A stretch of 64,000 bases of DNA from Gordonia mangrovi (GCF_024734075.1 NZ_CP102850.1:4030001-4094000); one strand, 5' to 3'. Positions 38,201 to 46,320 are shown, counted from the stretch's first letter. Notes: generated from the letters alone by a model not told the origin. Made by a program: numbers and translations.

Positions 38201-38586
38201 AAGCGCTCGCAGGTGTCGAGCGCGCGCTGGGCCTCTTCGTTGTCGAAGGGCTTCATGTGGGCGAAGTCGTGTCGGTAGTCGCGAAGCTCGGTGGCGTAGC
38301 TCTTCTGCGTCCGCGAGAGGCGGTCGTCGAATGGGTACCACCCGCGACGCACAGTGTTCGGGATGTTGTCGATGATCATCCGCAGGCCGTCGGAGGGGTC
38401 GTTCGGGTCGTAGTGACGGTTGTTCGACGACCCGCTGCCGCGGCTCTGATCGCGGAGCTGCATCAGCTGGATCCAGGTGTGACCATTTGGCATCTCGGGT
38501 TCGAGGACCGAGGTGATGAACCGATCCAACGCAGGCCCGAGTAACTCCATCGCTCGGTTGATCCGGTCCCGGTTGCTGAGCGCCAT
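35206..38586 (-). CDS. DUF499 ATPase with N-terminal Swt1-type HEPN domain
   Basis: A 1126-residue protein. Residues about 1-140 are a Swt1-like HEPN domain with R105-x4-H110 (YRHDFAH), the catalytic pattern of HEPN ribonucleases. A DUF499 P-loop ATPase follows: Walker A NFGGGKTH with Lys261, Walker B ILIDEW with Asp371-Glu372. The C-terminus has an acidic, Ser/Thr-rich linker (about 1000-1040) and a final small domain. From memory DUF499 proteins are found with DUF1156 methylases in loci labelled anti-phage. ATG at 38586 has GTGAGGCGAG upstream and an operator copy just before it; ATGs further out fall in that operator. Confidence 0.88.
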   Translation of the reverse strand: MALSNRDRINRAMELLGPALDRFITSVLEPEMPNGHTWIQLMQLRDQSRGSGSSNNRHYDPNDPSDGLRMIIDNIPNTVRRGWYPFDDRLSRTQKSYATELRDYRHDFAHMKPFDNEEAQRALDTCERFLKAIGAPKEADEVRRLRLDLRRVASEREDTQAARKLDLASVGADNLPAWREILSPHPDVASDNFNAAEFAADLYTVAQGKEAGEYSDPVQFFERTYLTQGLRDLIERNVRRLTGDLNASPVVNLQTNFGGGKTHSMLALWHLASGRPSTAYPDDVAALAAPLDSVPQGVRRVAIVGNQMEPARINTDDGRPGIRTMWGELAWQLGGQDAYEIVAEADRAGTNPGASLRELFELYSPAVILIDEWVAYARQLVNPAANVVAGDFDTQFTFAQTLTEAAKATAGVQVVISIPASYDNRTDADDINDEEVGGEHGRAALERLKSIVGRTADHWLPANPQESFEIVRRRIFTAPDGETLAKISSIAKTLVEYYRKHATEFPSEALEPAYVDRIRRSYPIHPELFDRLYEDWSTLDRFQRTRGVLRMMNKIVGTLWRSANPAPLIMPGSVPLEKDSVVTEISQYLDDNWRPILTSDVAGDHSVPYNLDNDHDLFGKRSVTQRLARSIFIAATPSLHTAHKGVDKPRIFLGTAIPGDVPGNFHSALDHLANKATYLYTDAARYWYDTHANTTRAARDHAAGLPKADVWAEVEARLDAARRASRDTSFVGIHVCPSNSADIPDEPSTRLVIASPEVTHVNKSTSSSAMSWAADVLEHRGAGNRSYKNSLVVLAADDKRARELEEAVREFLAWRYVHTNADSLGLGGQQTRQSESRMNKADAVVADRLLDTFIWAILPEQPVDQATYSLGAVNAGGTTDDLIARTGKKLADSNLLSTTRSSRLLSMDLTGPLESAWRPGHISVGELHGFYATYPYLARLRNRDALVEGLLTVYNDMAWQAEGFAFAYAWDETEQKYVDLHLPTDSATPQLSDTVLVVKPDIAQAQRDREVAEVAETSDNDGGEASANDDTRRTDTDSEDSSATRQTPRATRFWASTTLDGDFPARDFSTIQQEILQFLSGAPGTTVEVRIEIDAASPEGFDDAVQRTVRENSNTLGFEQSGFEME

Positions 38587-38608
38587 GCTCGCCTCACTTC
38601 GCAGTTTG

Positions 38609-38622
38609 CACATCATGTTGTG
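38609..38622. promoter_or_regulatory. defence-locus operator copy A
   Basis: CACATCATGTTGTG, symmetric at 12 of 14 positions, 22 bases upstream of the DUF499 start. The identical 14-mer lies 23 bases upstream of the helicase start. Probable binding site of the XRE regulator encoded at the end of the locus. Confidence 0.6.
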
Positions 38623-38661
38623 AACAACTGCGACTCTATCGGGCAGATCGACCGCGTGAAC

Positions 38662-41424
38662 TCAGTCCACGAGGGACGGCTGGTAGGACGATTCGGGAGC
38701 CTGCCGAGCGATGTCGTTCCAGGCGGCGCCGAGGTCGTTGAAGTCCACGGCGAGCTTGGTCTGCTTCTTGTTTTCGGCGAGCTTGAACATCAGCGTCGCG
38801 AGCTCCTTGCACAGATCCCAGTCGACGTTCCGCGGAACGCGGCCGAGCAACGACGCCGCTGCCGGCACGCCGTGGTTGGCGAGCGCCCGGGTGAGGTGCA
38901 TGACGACCTCCCACTGGGAGATGGCAGTGTCCGACGACGGGTCATAATCGGCCGGCATGTTCGGTGGCGGGATGAGCTGGACCTTGCCGCCGCCCTTGGT
39001 CAGAATCCCGGCGCGTTCGAGGGCATCGAGCGAGACGCCGCGTGCGTTCGACACCGATTCGGCCTCGCCGAACTTGCCGCTGTCGAATCCGGCCTGACGG
39101 AACCATGTGAGCGCAAACCGCGTCTCGTTGTCGAAGTCGTTCTCGAGCTCGGTGAGCACCTCGTCGAGGATGGCGTTGATCCGTTGGAGTGCCGATCGGA
39201 CGGTCATCTTCGAGCCGTCGTCTTCGAGGACCGCGCTGTAGCGGGAGAAGACGGCCATACCCGGTCCGATCGCGGCCTGGGGGAGGTCGACCGGGGCGAT
39301 GGCGCCCTGCTGGAGTTCGCGGAGCTTGTCGGGTAGTTCGGATCGGAGCGTCGAAATGAAGCCCCGGCGGTCGGTGCGCGGCGCGTTTTCTGGACGGGGG
39401 CGGCAGGCTAGGACTATGGATGAGGCGAGTGCGTTGGTGCCACTGGCCAGCATCCGATTGCTCAGTTCTGATCGCATCGGCCACGTGGCCGTAATCACCC
39501 AACCGGAGCGGATCATGCCCTCAAGCAGGGTTTCCCAGCCAGTGGAAGACTCGCCTCCGAGTGCCGATTCCTGTTGTTTGAATGCGTAGTAGACCGTGAT
39601 CGGAAAGTCAGGCATCGCGGTTTCGCGTGCCCGCCGGAACACTTCGCGGAATCCGTCCTCGAAGAAGCGCTGTGCGCCCTCCCTGCCGTCATGTCTGTAG
39701 GGATTGGCGACGAGCTCCTCCGCCTTCGGTACCAGCATCGTCGAGAGAATGCTCGGGTGGATTTTGTGAAGGGACCGTCGCAACCAGACGTAGAAGAAGT
39801 CTGATAGATCCGAGTAGCCGATATTGTCGTAATACGGAGGGTCAGTCGATATCAGATAGCCGAGATCAGCTACGGATGCCGATTCCTGACGTGTGACAGC
39901 CGGGGTGGGGCCGACTGCGCGAATTCCCTTGATGATGCTGCCGAGGCTCACGGAGTATGATCCCGCAGCCGTTCCGAAAGGCGTAGTGTCCGGGTAGTCC
40001 CAGATCATTGGAATGGCTTGACGTGCGAAGAGATTTCGGACCTGCTCTTTCGTATTCTCCCAGCGGCAGAGTGAGTTCGAGATGTCGGCTAGTCGACTGA
40101 CACCGAGCCCCAAATAGGTCGCCACCGCATCCGCGTACGCTTCGGCGCCACCCCCGTCGGCATCAAGCCGATCGCCGCTTGGCAGTCCCGCGGTAAGCGC
40201 GTCCTGAACTACGGCTTCGCGTGCTTCGCCCACTAGATCGCTAAAGGTGGTCAGCGCGGTGAGCTGGCGTGGGGTGAAGAGAGACGCGAATGTCGTCATC
40301 CCATAGTTGGGCGTCTTGAAGTCTCGAGGGTTTTTGGGTAACACCCCCGTGGGTGCCGAGGCCGGGATCTCAACGTCGGCGGCGTGCGCGTGCTCGGCCG
40401 TGGGCTCCAGGTAGATCCGGGTGCGCTTGCCTGCGGCGACGGTCGCCATCAACTGCGCGCCCATCCGGCCCGCTTGACCCTCGGCGCGGATGTATTTGAG
40501 TGAGACTGCATCCCCGCACCGCACACACGCCGCCCCGGTTCGGCCGACCGTGCCATCGGTCTCCGCAGTCGGCGCGTTCTTCAGATCGTGACCGATCTCG
40601 AATCGCACTGCCTTGTCCTCGACCATGGGCACAACGTAGGCCTCTTTGCCCTTCTTCTTGCCTAGCCACCACGAACGGACCAATGGCATCTCAATCCCGC
40701 AGTTCGGGTTCGGGCACTGGACCGTACGCGCCCAGATCCACGCAATGACAGTTGCCTTCGATCCATTCGGCAGTGTCGCCTTCGGGTAGAGGTGCCCGAT
40801 CCGCTTCTCAGCTTCGTCGCGCATCCATTGGCCGTACCGGCGGACATCCTCGGCGAGACCTGTTGCACGAGGCCAGGACTGAATTGTCTCCGCTGCGGCG
40901 CCGGGGTACACGGGTGGTTGTCCCGCGAACTTTGGCGGGATCTCGATGAGAGCCTTGTTGATGAGCACCGCAACAGGATTCAAATCCGAGGCATGCGCTT
41001 CCAGACCGAGTCGTTGGGCTTCGAGCGGGATAGTGCCACCGCCGGCGAACGGGTCCAGGATGGGCGGGGGGTTGCCATCTGTCGATTCGAGGATTCTCTG
41101 GTTCGCTTCGCGGAGCAGATCCTCGTCGTTGGAGTTCTCCCAGACGACGAGACGTTCGATCAGCCTGTGCAGCTCCTTGCGTGCGGTGGTCTGCTCCTCC
41201 TCGGTCGGGTAGAGGTCTGGACGTGAGCCAGGGTCGTCGACGAGTTGCGCGAAGAGGACGGCGCGGGCGGCCGCCAGAGGTCGCCGAGCCCACCACAGGT
41301 GCAGCGTCGACGGATGCCCGTGCCGGATTGACTTCTCGCGGGCCGACTCCTTGTTGATCGCCTCCAGCGGCAGGCTGACCTCGATCAGCTTGCGTTTACC
41401 AACATGTTGTGTAGCGACGGACAT
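38662..41424 (-). CDS. DUF1156 DNA methyltransferase
   Basis: A 920-residue DNA methylase. The N-terminus has the DUF1156 pattern (KLIEVSLPLEAINKESAREK, then HPSTLHLWWARRPLAAARA). The SAM site is DPFAGGG (124-130) with DLNP (147-150); the catalytic motif IV is DPPYY (527-531), of the adenine-N6/cytosine-N4 type. Between them lies a probable zinc element (Cys236-x4-Cys241, Cys299-x2-Cys302), likely part of target recognition. The ATG at 41424 is preceded by GAGAGGT. It would mark self DNA for the locus. The DUF499 gene follows after 75 bases. Confidence 0.92.
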   Translation of the reverse strand: MSVATQHVGKRKLIEVSLPLEAINKESAREKSIRHGHPSTLHLWWARRPLAAARAVLFAQLVDDPGSRPDLYPTEEEQTTARKELHRLIERLVVWENSNDEDLLREANQRILESTDGNPPPILDPFAGGGTIPLEAQRLGLEAHASDLNPVAVLINKALIEIPPKFAGQPPVYPGAAAETIQSWPRATGLAEDVRRYGQWMRDEAEKRIGHLYPKATLPNGSKATVIAWIWARTVQCPNPNCGIEMPLVRSWWLGKKKGKEAYVVPMVEDKAVRFEIGHDLKNAPTAETDGTVGRTGAACVRCGDAVSLKYIRAEGQAGRMGAQLMATVAAGKRTRIYLEPTAEHAHAADVEIPASAPTGVLPKNPRDFKTPNYGMTTFASLFTPRQLTALTTFSDLVGEAREAVVQDALTAGLPSGDRLDADGGGAEAYADAVATYLGLGVSRLADISNSLCRWENTKEQVRNLFARQAIPMIWDYPDTTPFGTAAGSYSVSLGSIIKGIRAVGPTPAVTRQESASVADLGYLISTDPPYYDNIGYSDLSDFFYVWLRRSLHKIHPSILSTMLVPKAEELVANPYRHDGREGAQRFFEDGFREVFRRARETAMPDFPITVYYAFKQQESALGGESSTGWETLLEGMIRSGWVITATWPMRSELSNRMLASGTNALASSIVLACRPRPENAPRTDRRGFISTLRSELPDKLRELQQGAIAPVDLPQAAIGPGMAVFSRYSAVLEDDGSKMTVRSALQRINAILDEVLTELENDFDNETRFALTWFRQAGFDSGKFGEAESVSNARGVSLDALERAGILTKGGGKVQLIPPPNMPADYDPSSDTAISQWEVVMHLTRALANHGVPAAASLLGRVPRNVDWDLCKELATLMFKLAENKKQTKLAVDFNDLGAAWNDIARQAPESSYQPSLVD
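38827..38838. repeat. GTTCCGCGGAAC palindrome, copy in methylase gene
   Basis: Perfect 12-base palindrome inside the 3' part of the methyltransferase gene. The same 12 bases occur at 41519, 42360 and 42384. Confidence 0.7.
41400..41409. promoter_or_regulatory. defence-locus operator copy B
   Basis: CAACATGTTG, perfect palindrome with TG following, inside codons 5-9 of the methyltransferase gene. It forms a pair, in opposite orientation, with the copy at 41466. Confidence 0.5.
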
Positions 41425-41465
41425 GGCCACCTCTCGCGTACCGAACAGAGCCGGTAAACGTAGCA

Positions 41466-41475
41466 CAACATGTTG
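41466..41475. promoter_or_regulatory. defence-locus operator copy C
   Basis: CAACATGTTG with CA before it, about 40 bases upstream of the methyltransferase ATG and overlapping a TTGTGC that could be its -35 element. Centre-to-centre distance to copy B is 66 bases. Confidence 0.5.
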
Positions 41476-41518
41476 GTGGTTCACGAGCTGGTTCGCAGCG
41501 GTTGCTCCACTTGTCGGC

Positions 41519-41530
41519 GTTCCGCGGAAC
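41519..41530. repeat. GTTCCGCGGAAC palindrome upstream of DUF4352 gene
   Basis: Perfect 12-base palindrome 47 bases before the DUF4352 start. Two further copies follow that gene, so it is bracketed by the repeat. Confidence 0.7.
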
Positions 41531-41577
41531 GCGGGGTTCGCCGTTTTTGTCAGACCGTTGGTGCAGTATCTCCGGCC

Positions 41578-42351
41578 ATGACGAATACACCAGAGAATGG
41601 CCCGGTGAATCCGGGTGAACCACAGCACCTGAACGCTCCGCAGGGAGCGCCCCAGTATAGTCAGGAGTACCCGTCTCAGCAGCCGTATGCCCAACAGCCG
41701 TACTCCCAGTGGGGCTACGGGCAACCGCCGGTCCCGCCGGCGCAGTCGCCGAAGAAACAGCGCAAGTGGCCGTGGATCGTCGGCGGCATCGTTGTGATCT
41801 TCATGGTGATCGCGGCACTGTCCGGTGGTGGGTCCGACGAACCCGCAGATGAGGTCAGCGCTGGTGCGGCGAATCCTGTCGCGGAGACACCAGCGCCGCC
41901 GGCCGCGGAAGTAGGAGCCGATGACGAAGGAGCCGACGACGCAGTCGCCGCGATCAATACCCCGGTACGCGACGGCAAGTTCGAGTTCGTCGTCACAGAA
42001 GTCCAGCAAGGCCTGCAGAGCGTTGGCGACAACCCCTACCTCGCACAAAAGGCGCAGGGACAGTTCGTGATCGTGACGATGACGGTCACGAACATCGGTG
42101 ATGAAGCGAAGGGATTCTCGCCGAGCAATCAGAAGCTCATTGACGCGCAGGAGCGCAGCTTCGAGTCAGACACGTCCGCGCAGATCGCCCTGGACAGCGA
42201 CAGCAACGATATCGCTGTGTGGGACAACATCAATCCCGGAAATGCTGTCGACGTCCAGGTCATCTATGACATGCCGGTTGACGCTGTCCCTGCGAGCATC
42301 GAACTGCACGATTCGATGTTCTCGGGTGGTGTGGCGGTGTCGCTGAGATAG
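41578..42351 (+). CDS. DUF4352 membrane-anchored protein
   Basis: A 257-residue protein: a Pro/Gln/Tyr-rich cytoplasmic N-terminus (about 1-58), one membrane helix ([18 protein letters not shown]), an Ala/Pro/acidic linker and an extracellular DUF4352 (immunoglobulin-like) domain with the [15 protein letters not shown] strand pattern. Ligand unknown. It sits on the plus strand between two minus-strand defence genes, and is bracketed by copies of the GTTCCGCGGAAC palindrome, suggesting it was inserted. No good ribosome site at the ATG. Confidence 0.82.
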   Translation: MTNTPENGPVNPGEPQHLNAPQGAPQYSQEYPSQQPYAQQPYSQWGYGQPPVPPAQSPKKQRKWPWIVGGIVVIFMVIAALSGGGSDEPADEVSAGAANPVAETPAPPAAEVGADDEGADDAVAAINTPVRDGKFEFVVTEVQQGLQSVGDNPYLAQKAQGQFVIVTMTVTNIGDEAKGFSPSNQKLIDAQERSFESDTSAQIALDSDSNDIAVWDNINPGNAVDVQVIYDMPVDAVPASIELHDSMFSGGVAVSLR

Positions 42352-42359
42352 CCACCCGC

Positions 42360-42395
42360 GTTCCGCGGAACGTCGATGACGGCGTTCCGCGGAAC
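42360..42395. repeat. two GTTCCGCGGAAC palindromes after the DUF4352 gene
   Basis: Perfect copies at 42360-42371 and 42384-42395, spaced by 12 bases, between the convergent DUF4352 and helicase genes. Each can form its own hairpin or they can pair with each other, so a terminator role is possible, but the same 12 bases also occur inside a gene. Confidence 0.65.
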
Positions 42396-42396
42396 G

Positions 42397-45300
42397 TCAG
42401 TGCGGAGGCCTTCCCTTCGACCACACCTTGTGCCAATCGAGCTGCACACCCGATACGTCCGTGCTGCCCATGTCGAAGTCCCGGAAGTAGTCGGTGACAT
42501 ATCGGATTCGATCATGCTCGGGTCCCGCGTCGCTGACCGAGACCAGCGCCAATCGGTGCTGTTCACCCGTATTGCGGGCATGCAGGACCTCGTTGTAGGT
42601 GACGAAGAAGTCTTCGGCGCCCTCGACGCGGCCCTTCACCTCGAGAAACACCGTTGGCCGCGCGGCGCCCAAGGAGTCGCGTGGCGGTACCGACCGAATG
42701 TCGTAACCCTTGTTGTTGTGCGGCATCTCCTCGGGTTGCCGGCCGAGAGCGGTCTCCGCGGCGAGTATCGCGTCGACTGCCCGTCGCTCGGTAACCGCTG
42801 TGTCGCGGGCGAGCGTTGCCAGCGAACCACCGACCATCCCGGCCGGGACGACCAGCATGGCAGCGGTCAACGTCGGCGGCCGTGCAACGAGGGCTGCGTC
42901 TTTCGAGAGCTCATCGGTCCGAACCGCCAACCTGCGCTCCAGTTCTCGAGCACGCGCTTCCAGGCGATCTGGACTTTGCGTGTTGCGCGGTTTCCGTGTC
43001 CGTCCGGTGGCATCGCTCTCGCGCCGGCGGGCTGCCTCGCCGTCCAGATAGTTCACCTGGCTGATCAGGCGAGTGCGCACAGCCGCTGTGGTCTTCTCGA
43101 TCGTTGGGAGAAGTCTCGACCGCGCATCCGCCAGGTGGTGCGGTGCGGCGATGCTCGCGGCCCAACCCATCGCGCGGTCAACGAGTCCCGCATCGAGCAA
43201 GCGATGCTCCCGAGCGCGGTCGACAGCGTCTGCTGCGCTCGATGGTGGCGGCGCGAGATCGAGATGAGGTGCAGGCCCCGCATCCACGACCGATCCATCG
43301 GCCCGCAGTTCGACAAAGGCGAACCGTTTGCTCACGACGTGCTGGTGCCCATCGAGCACCTCACTGGAGATCGCCAGCAACACATAGGGTTCCGTGGCGC
43401 TGTCGAGCGGATCGAACAGAGTGGTACCTCGCTGGAGGTCGGGAAGGTGCTTTTCGATCGTTGCATCGAGCACCGCATCAAGGAGCGGGTGACCCGGCGC
43501 CAACAGTTCAGCCCGCATTGTGTCCCGGCCGCCGAGCGCATTGGGTTCGAATGTGACCCGCTCATACGCGGCCACCACGGGCTTGCCGAAATGCTCCCGG
43601 CGTCCAGGACGATGTCGTAGCGGCCCAGGAACGTTGGTGATCTGGTAGCGACGTTTCTCGCGGCGGGACAGTCGGCCCCCCAACTCGCTGAACGCATCGA
43701 CGAAGAACTTCTCGATGTAGTATGGCTGCAGACGGCGGGCGGAGGCCTCGTCCATTTCACGACGAAGTCTGTCGAGTTCGAGCGGATTCAACGTCTCCTT
43801 GGCCAACGCGCGTTCGCGCACGAGGTCGCCGCAGCCCTCTGCGATCTGGCTGTCCACCACACGTTCGATCTCGTCGATTCGTGCTGGGTCGTCACCGTAT
43901 CGGATCGCATCCATCAGTAGTGTCCTGAGCGGCTTCTCCGCGAACGCGTCGCCGAGTATGTCGAAGAGTTTGCCGCCGTATGCATTTCGCTGTTGCTCCA
44001 TCTTCTCCAGCAATCGGGCGTAGACGTGACCCTCGCGGGTTTCGTCGGCGACGATGTTCCACAGTCGGCAGACGTGACTCTGGCCGATGCGGTGAATCCG
44101 GCCGAATCGTTGTTCTAGACGGTTGGGGTTCCAGGGCAGGTCATAGTTGATCATGAGGTGAGCGGCCTGCAGATTCAGTCCTTCGCCTGCGGCGTCGGTC
44201 GCGACCAGCACCTGCCGGGCCGGGTCCTGAGTGAACCGCTCGCGGACTGACTTGCGTTCGCTGCGCCGCGTGCCGCCATGGATGGTCACAACGGCCTCAT
44301 CGTTTCCGAGCACATTGCGGATCTGCCGCGTCAAGTACTCCAGTGTGTCCCGATGCTCGGTGAAGACGATCAACTTCCGCCGCTCGCCGTCGGGTGCACT
44401 GAGAAGGTCATGATCGGTCAGGAGGTTGCGGAGTTCGGCCCACTTACGGTCGACACCGCTGTCGCGAACCTGGCGGGCGAGCGCGACGAGGTCATCGAGA
44501 ATTGCGATTTCGACGTCGAGTTCCGCGACGGTGCGAGCCGCAGTCGCTGCATCGACGACTTCTTCCTCGAGTCGCTCGTACTCCTCGGCATTGAACTGGT
44601 CAGGATCATCGAAATCGTCCGGATTCGGCAACCGGAGCCCCGGTTCTGAGATCGGGTGCTGTCCAGAGGCCATCTCAGCGCGCTTCGTTGTGAGACGTAT
44701 GCGTCGCCGCTCCAGACTGCGCACGATGGCATGCGTGCTGGACGCCAGCCGGCGCTGAAGCACGGTGAGTGCAAACCCGACAGTCCGTCGGTGAGGCGAA
44801 TCGCTGTGCTGTTCAGCACGGTTCATCTCTTCGCGGACATAGTGCGTCACTGCGTCGTACAGTTGCCGCTCGCCAGGTGAGAGCCGGTACGGCACGGTTT
44901 CGGCGATACGTTCGGGAAAGAGCCGTCTGCCGTCGAAGGTGAGCAGTTCCTCCTTGACCATGCGCCGCATGAGCCCGGCGGTCTCGGTGGCATGGGCGCC
45001 GGGACGAAACTGACCTTCAAAGCGATCCGGATCGAGCAGGCTGAGGAAGGCCTGAAAGTTCTCTTCACTGCCGGAATGCGGCGTCGCCGTCATGAGGAGG
45101 AGATGCCGAGTGATGGAGCCCATAAGCTGACCAAGAGCGAACCTCTTGGTCTTCCTGAGCTCGCCGCCCCACCAGTTCGCCGACATCCGGTGGGCCTCGT
45201 CAACCACGACGAGGTCCCATTCGCTGCGTCCGAGCCGTTCGGCGATCTCCTCGTCCCGTGCGAGCTGATCCATGCGTGCGATGAGGAAGGGATGGGTCCT

Positions 45301-45885
45301 GAACGGGTCTGAGTCAATACTTGCATTGATCACTTCGCGCGTGAGAAGCGTAGCGGTGATGCCGAACTTGCTGTCCAATTCATCCTGCCACTGCTCGACC
45401 AGGCCGCCGGGCGCGACGATGAGCATGCGTGTCAGGTCGCCCCGAAGGATCAGCTCCTTGGCGTAGAGCCCGGCCATGATCGTCTTGCCGGCACCCGGGT
45501 CGTCTGCCAGGAGGAAGCGTAACGGTGTGCGCGGCAGCAGTTCTCCGTACACCGCACGTATCTGGTGGGGAAGCGGAGATATGTCGCTGGTGGCGACTGC
45601 GACCATCGGGTCGTGTACGCCGGCCATTCTGATGCGCAGTGCCTCGGTGGCCAGCTTGAATTGGCCAGGTGCAGCAGAAAATGTCCAGTCGACGGTTGTG
45701 TCGTCGACCGTCGTCAGGCTCGTCACGTCTGCGGCGAACACCATTTCTTCGGCGAATGTGCCATCAGCGTAGCGAAGTACGAGTGACGCCGCGTCGTCGC
45801 CGTGGTGGGCCACCGACACGACCGTTACGGCTTGCGGCCACCGTCCCGCAATGGAGATGCCGGGCGACAGATCACTCAGCTTCAC
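42397..45885 (-). CDS. SNF2-type helicase with C-terminal DUF3883 (DrmD-like)
   Basis: A 1162-residue superfamily 2 helicase. Motifs: Walker A DPGAGKT (Lys134), DEAH (229-232), MTATPHSG, and motif VI QRFGRIHRIGQ in the second RecA domain. The C-terminus has a DUF3883 segment, NNKGYDIRS then VFLEVKGR, a restriction-nuclease-like pattern. The architecture matches DrmD of class 1 DISARM. I prefer the GTG at 45885 (VKLSDLSPG, preceded by GGGAG) over the ATG at 45903, because related proteins begin there and the operator then lies at the same distance as in the DUF499 gene. Confidence 0.9.
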   Translation of the reverse strand: MKLSDLSPGISIAGRWPQAVTVVSVAHHGDDAASLVLRYADGTFAEEMVFAADVTSLTTVDDTTVDWTFSAAPGQFKLATEALRIRMAGVHDPMVAVATSDISPLPHQIRAVYGELLPRTPLRFLLADDPGAGKTIMAGLYAKELILRGDLTRMLIVAPGGLVEQWQDELDSKFGITATLLTREVINASIDSDPFRTHPFLIARMDQLARDEEIAERLGRSEWDLVVVDEAHRMSANWWGGELRKTKRFALGQLMGSITRHLLLMTATPHSGSEENFQAFLSLLDPDRFEGQFRPGAHATETAGLMRRMVKEELLTFDGRRLFPERIAETVPYRLSPGERQLYDAVTHYVREEMNRAEQHSDSPHRRTVGFALTVLQRRLASSTHAIVRSLERRRIRLTTKRAEMASGQHPISEPGLRLPNPDDFDDPDQFNAEEYERLEEEVVDAATAARTVAELDVEIAILDDLVALARQVRDSGVDRKWAELRNLLTDHDLLSAPDGERRKLIVFTEHRDTLEYLTRQIRNVLGNDEAVVTIHGGTRRSERKSVRERFTQDPARQVLVATDAAGEGLNLQAAHLMINYDLPWNPNRLEQRFGRIHRIGQSHVCRLWNIVADETREGHVYARLLEKMEQQRNAYGGKLFDILGDAFAEKPLRTLLMDAIRYGDDPARIDEIERVVDSQIAEGCGDLVRERALAKETLNPLELDRLRREMDEASARRLQPYYIEKFFVDAFSELGGRLSRREKRRYQITNVPGPLRHRPGRREHFGKPVVAAYERVTFEPNALGGRDTMRAELLAPGHPLLDAVLDATIEKHLPDLQRGTTLFDPLDSATEPYVLLAISSEVLDGHQHVVSKRFAFVELRADGSVVDAGPAPHLDLAPPPSSAADAVDRAREHRLLDAGLVDRAMGWAASIAAPHHLADARSRLLPTIEKTTAAVRTRLISQVNYLDGEAARRRESDATGRTRKPRNTQSPDRLEARARELERRLAVRTDELSKDAALVARPPTLTAAMLVVPAGMVGGSLATLARDTAVTERRAVDAILAAETALGRQPEEMPHNNKGYDIRSVPPRDSLGAARPTVFLEVKGRVEGAEDFFVTYNEVLHARNTGEQHRLALVSVSDAGPEHDRIRYVTDYFRDFDMGSTDVSGVQLDWHKVWSKGRPPH

Positions 45886-45908
45886 GGGATTCTCCCAGCG
45901 CATCGACG

Positions 45909-45922
45909 CACATCATGTTGTG
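45909..45922. promoter_or_regulatory. defence-locus operator copy D
   Basis: CACATCATGTTGTG, identical to copy A, in the divergent space between the helicase (23 bases away) and the XRE regulator (35 bases away). A degenerate half-like site (ACGTTGTGTG) follows at 45931. The layout fits an autoregulated divergent promoter. Confidence 0.6.
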
Positions 45923-45957
45923 CAGACAATACGTTGTGTGTCGGACAGATTGGGATT

Positions 45958-46320
45958 GTGCCTGCCCGCGAACGAGGATCCCTGGATTGGGGAACCTACG
46001 GCGACTCGTTCGGGCATAGGCTCAGAGTGATCCGGCAGATTCGCGGACTGTCTCAACAAGAGGTCGCTCAGTTGTGCGGCATGCATCACAACCAGGTGTC
46101 GAACCTCGAGCGCAACAGGAGTAACCGCGACCCTTTCATCGCGGACCCGCAGTTGTCGACTGTGTACCGGCTGGCGCGGGCGTTGGAGGTCCCACCTGCC
46201 TACCTATTACCTGATCTCGACCACCTGGTTCGCCGTCGGTCTCCTGAGCAGGCGACGGTTCGTGAACTCTCTCGCGTCGAGGACGCTTTGCGGCGACTTC
46301 TCGCCGAGCAGACGACGTAG
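45958..46320 (+). CDS. XRE-family transcriptional regulator
   Basis: A 120-residue protein with a Cro/C1-type helix-turn-helix (about 22-80: GHRLRVIRQIRGLSQQEVAQ ... HHNQVSNLER) and a short C-terminal helical tail. It is divergent from the helicase gene, with an operator copy in between, and is the obvious candidate to control the defence genes. GTG start at 45958 with weak GGGA upstream. The gene ends at a strong hairpin. Confidence 0.88.
   Translation: MPARERGSLDWGTYGDSFGHRLRVIRQIRGLSQQEVAQLCGMHHNQVSNLERNRSNRDPFIADPQLSTVYRLARALEVPPAYLLPDLDHLVRRRSPEQATVRELSRVEDALRRLLAEQTT

Noticed and set aside
41464..41478. CACAACATGTTGGTG as a KstR site
   Set aside because: It has the AACnnGTT core but lacks the outer T and A, and matches the other defence-locus operators better.
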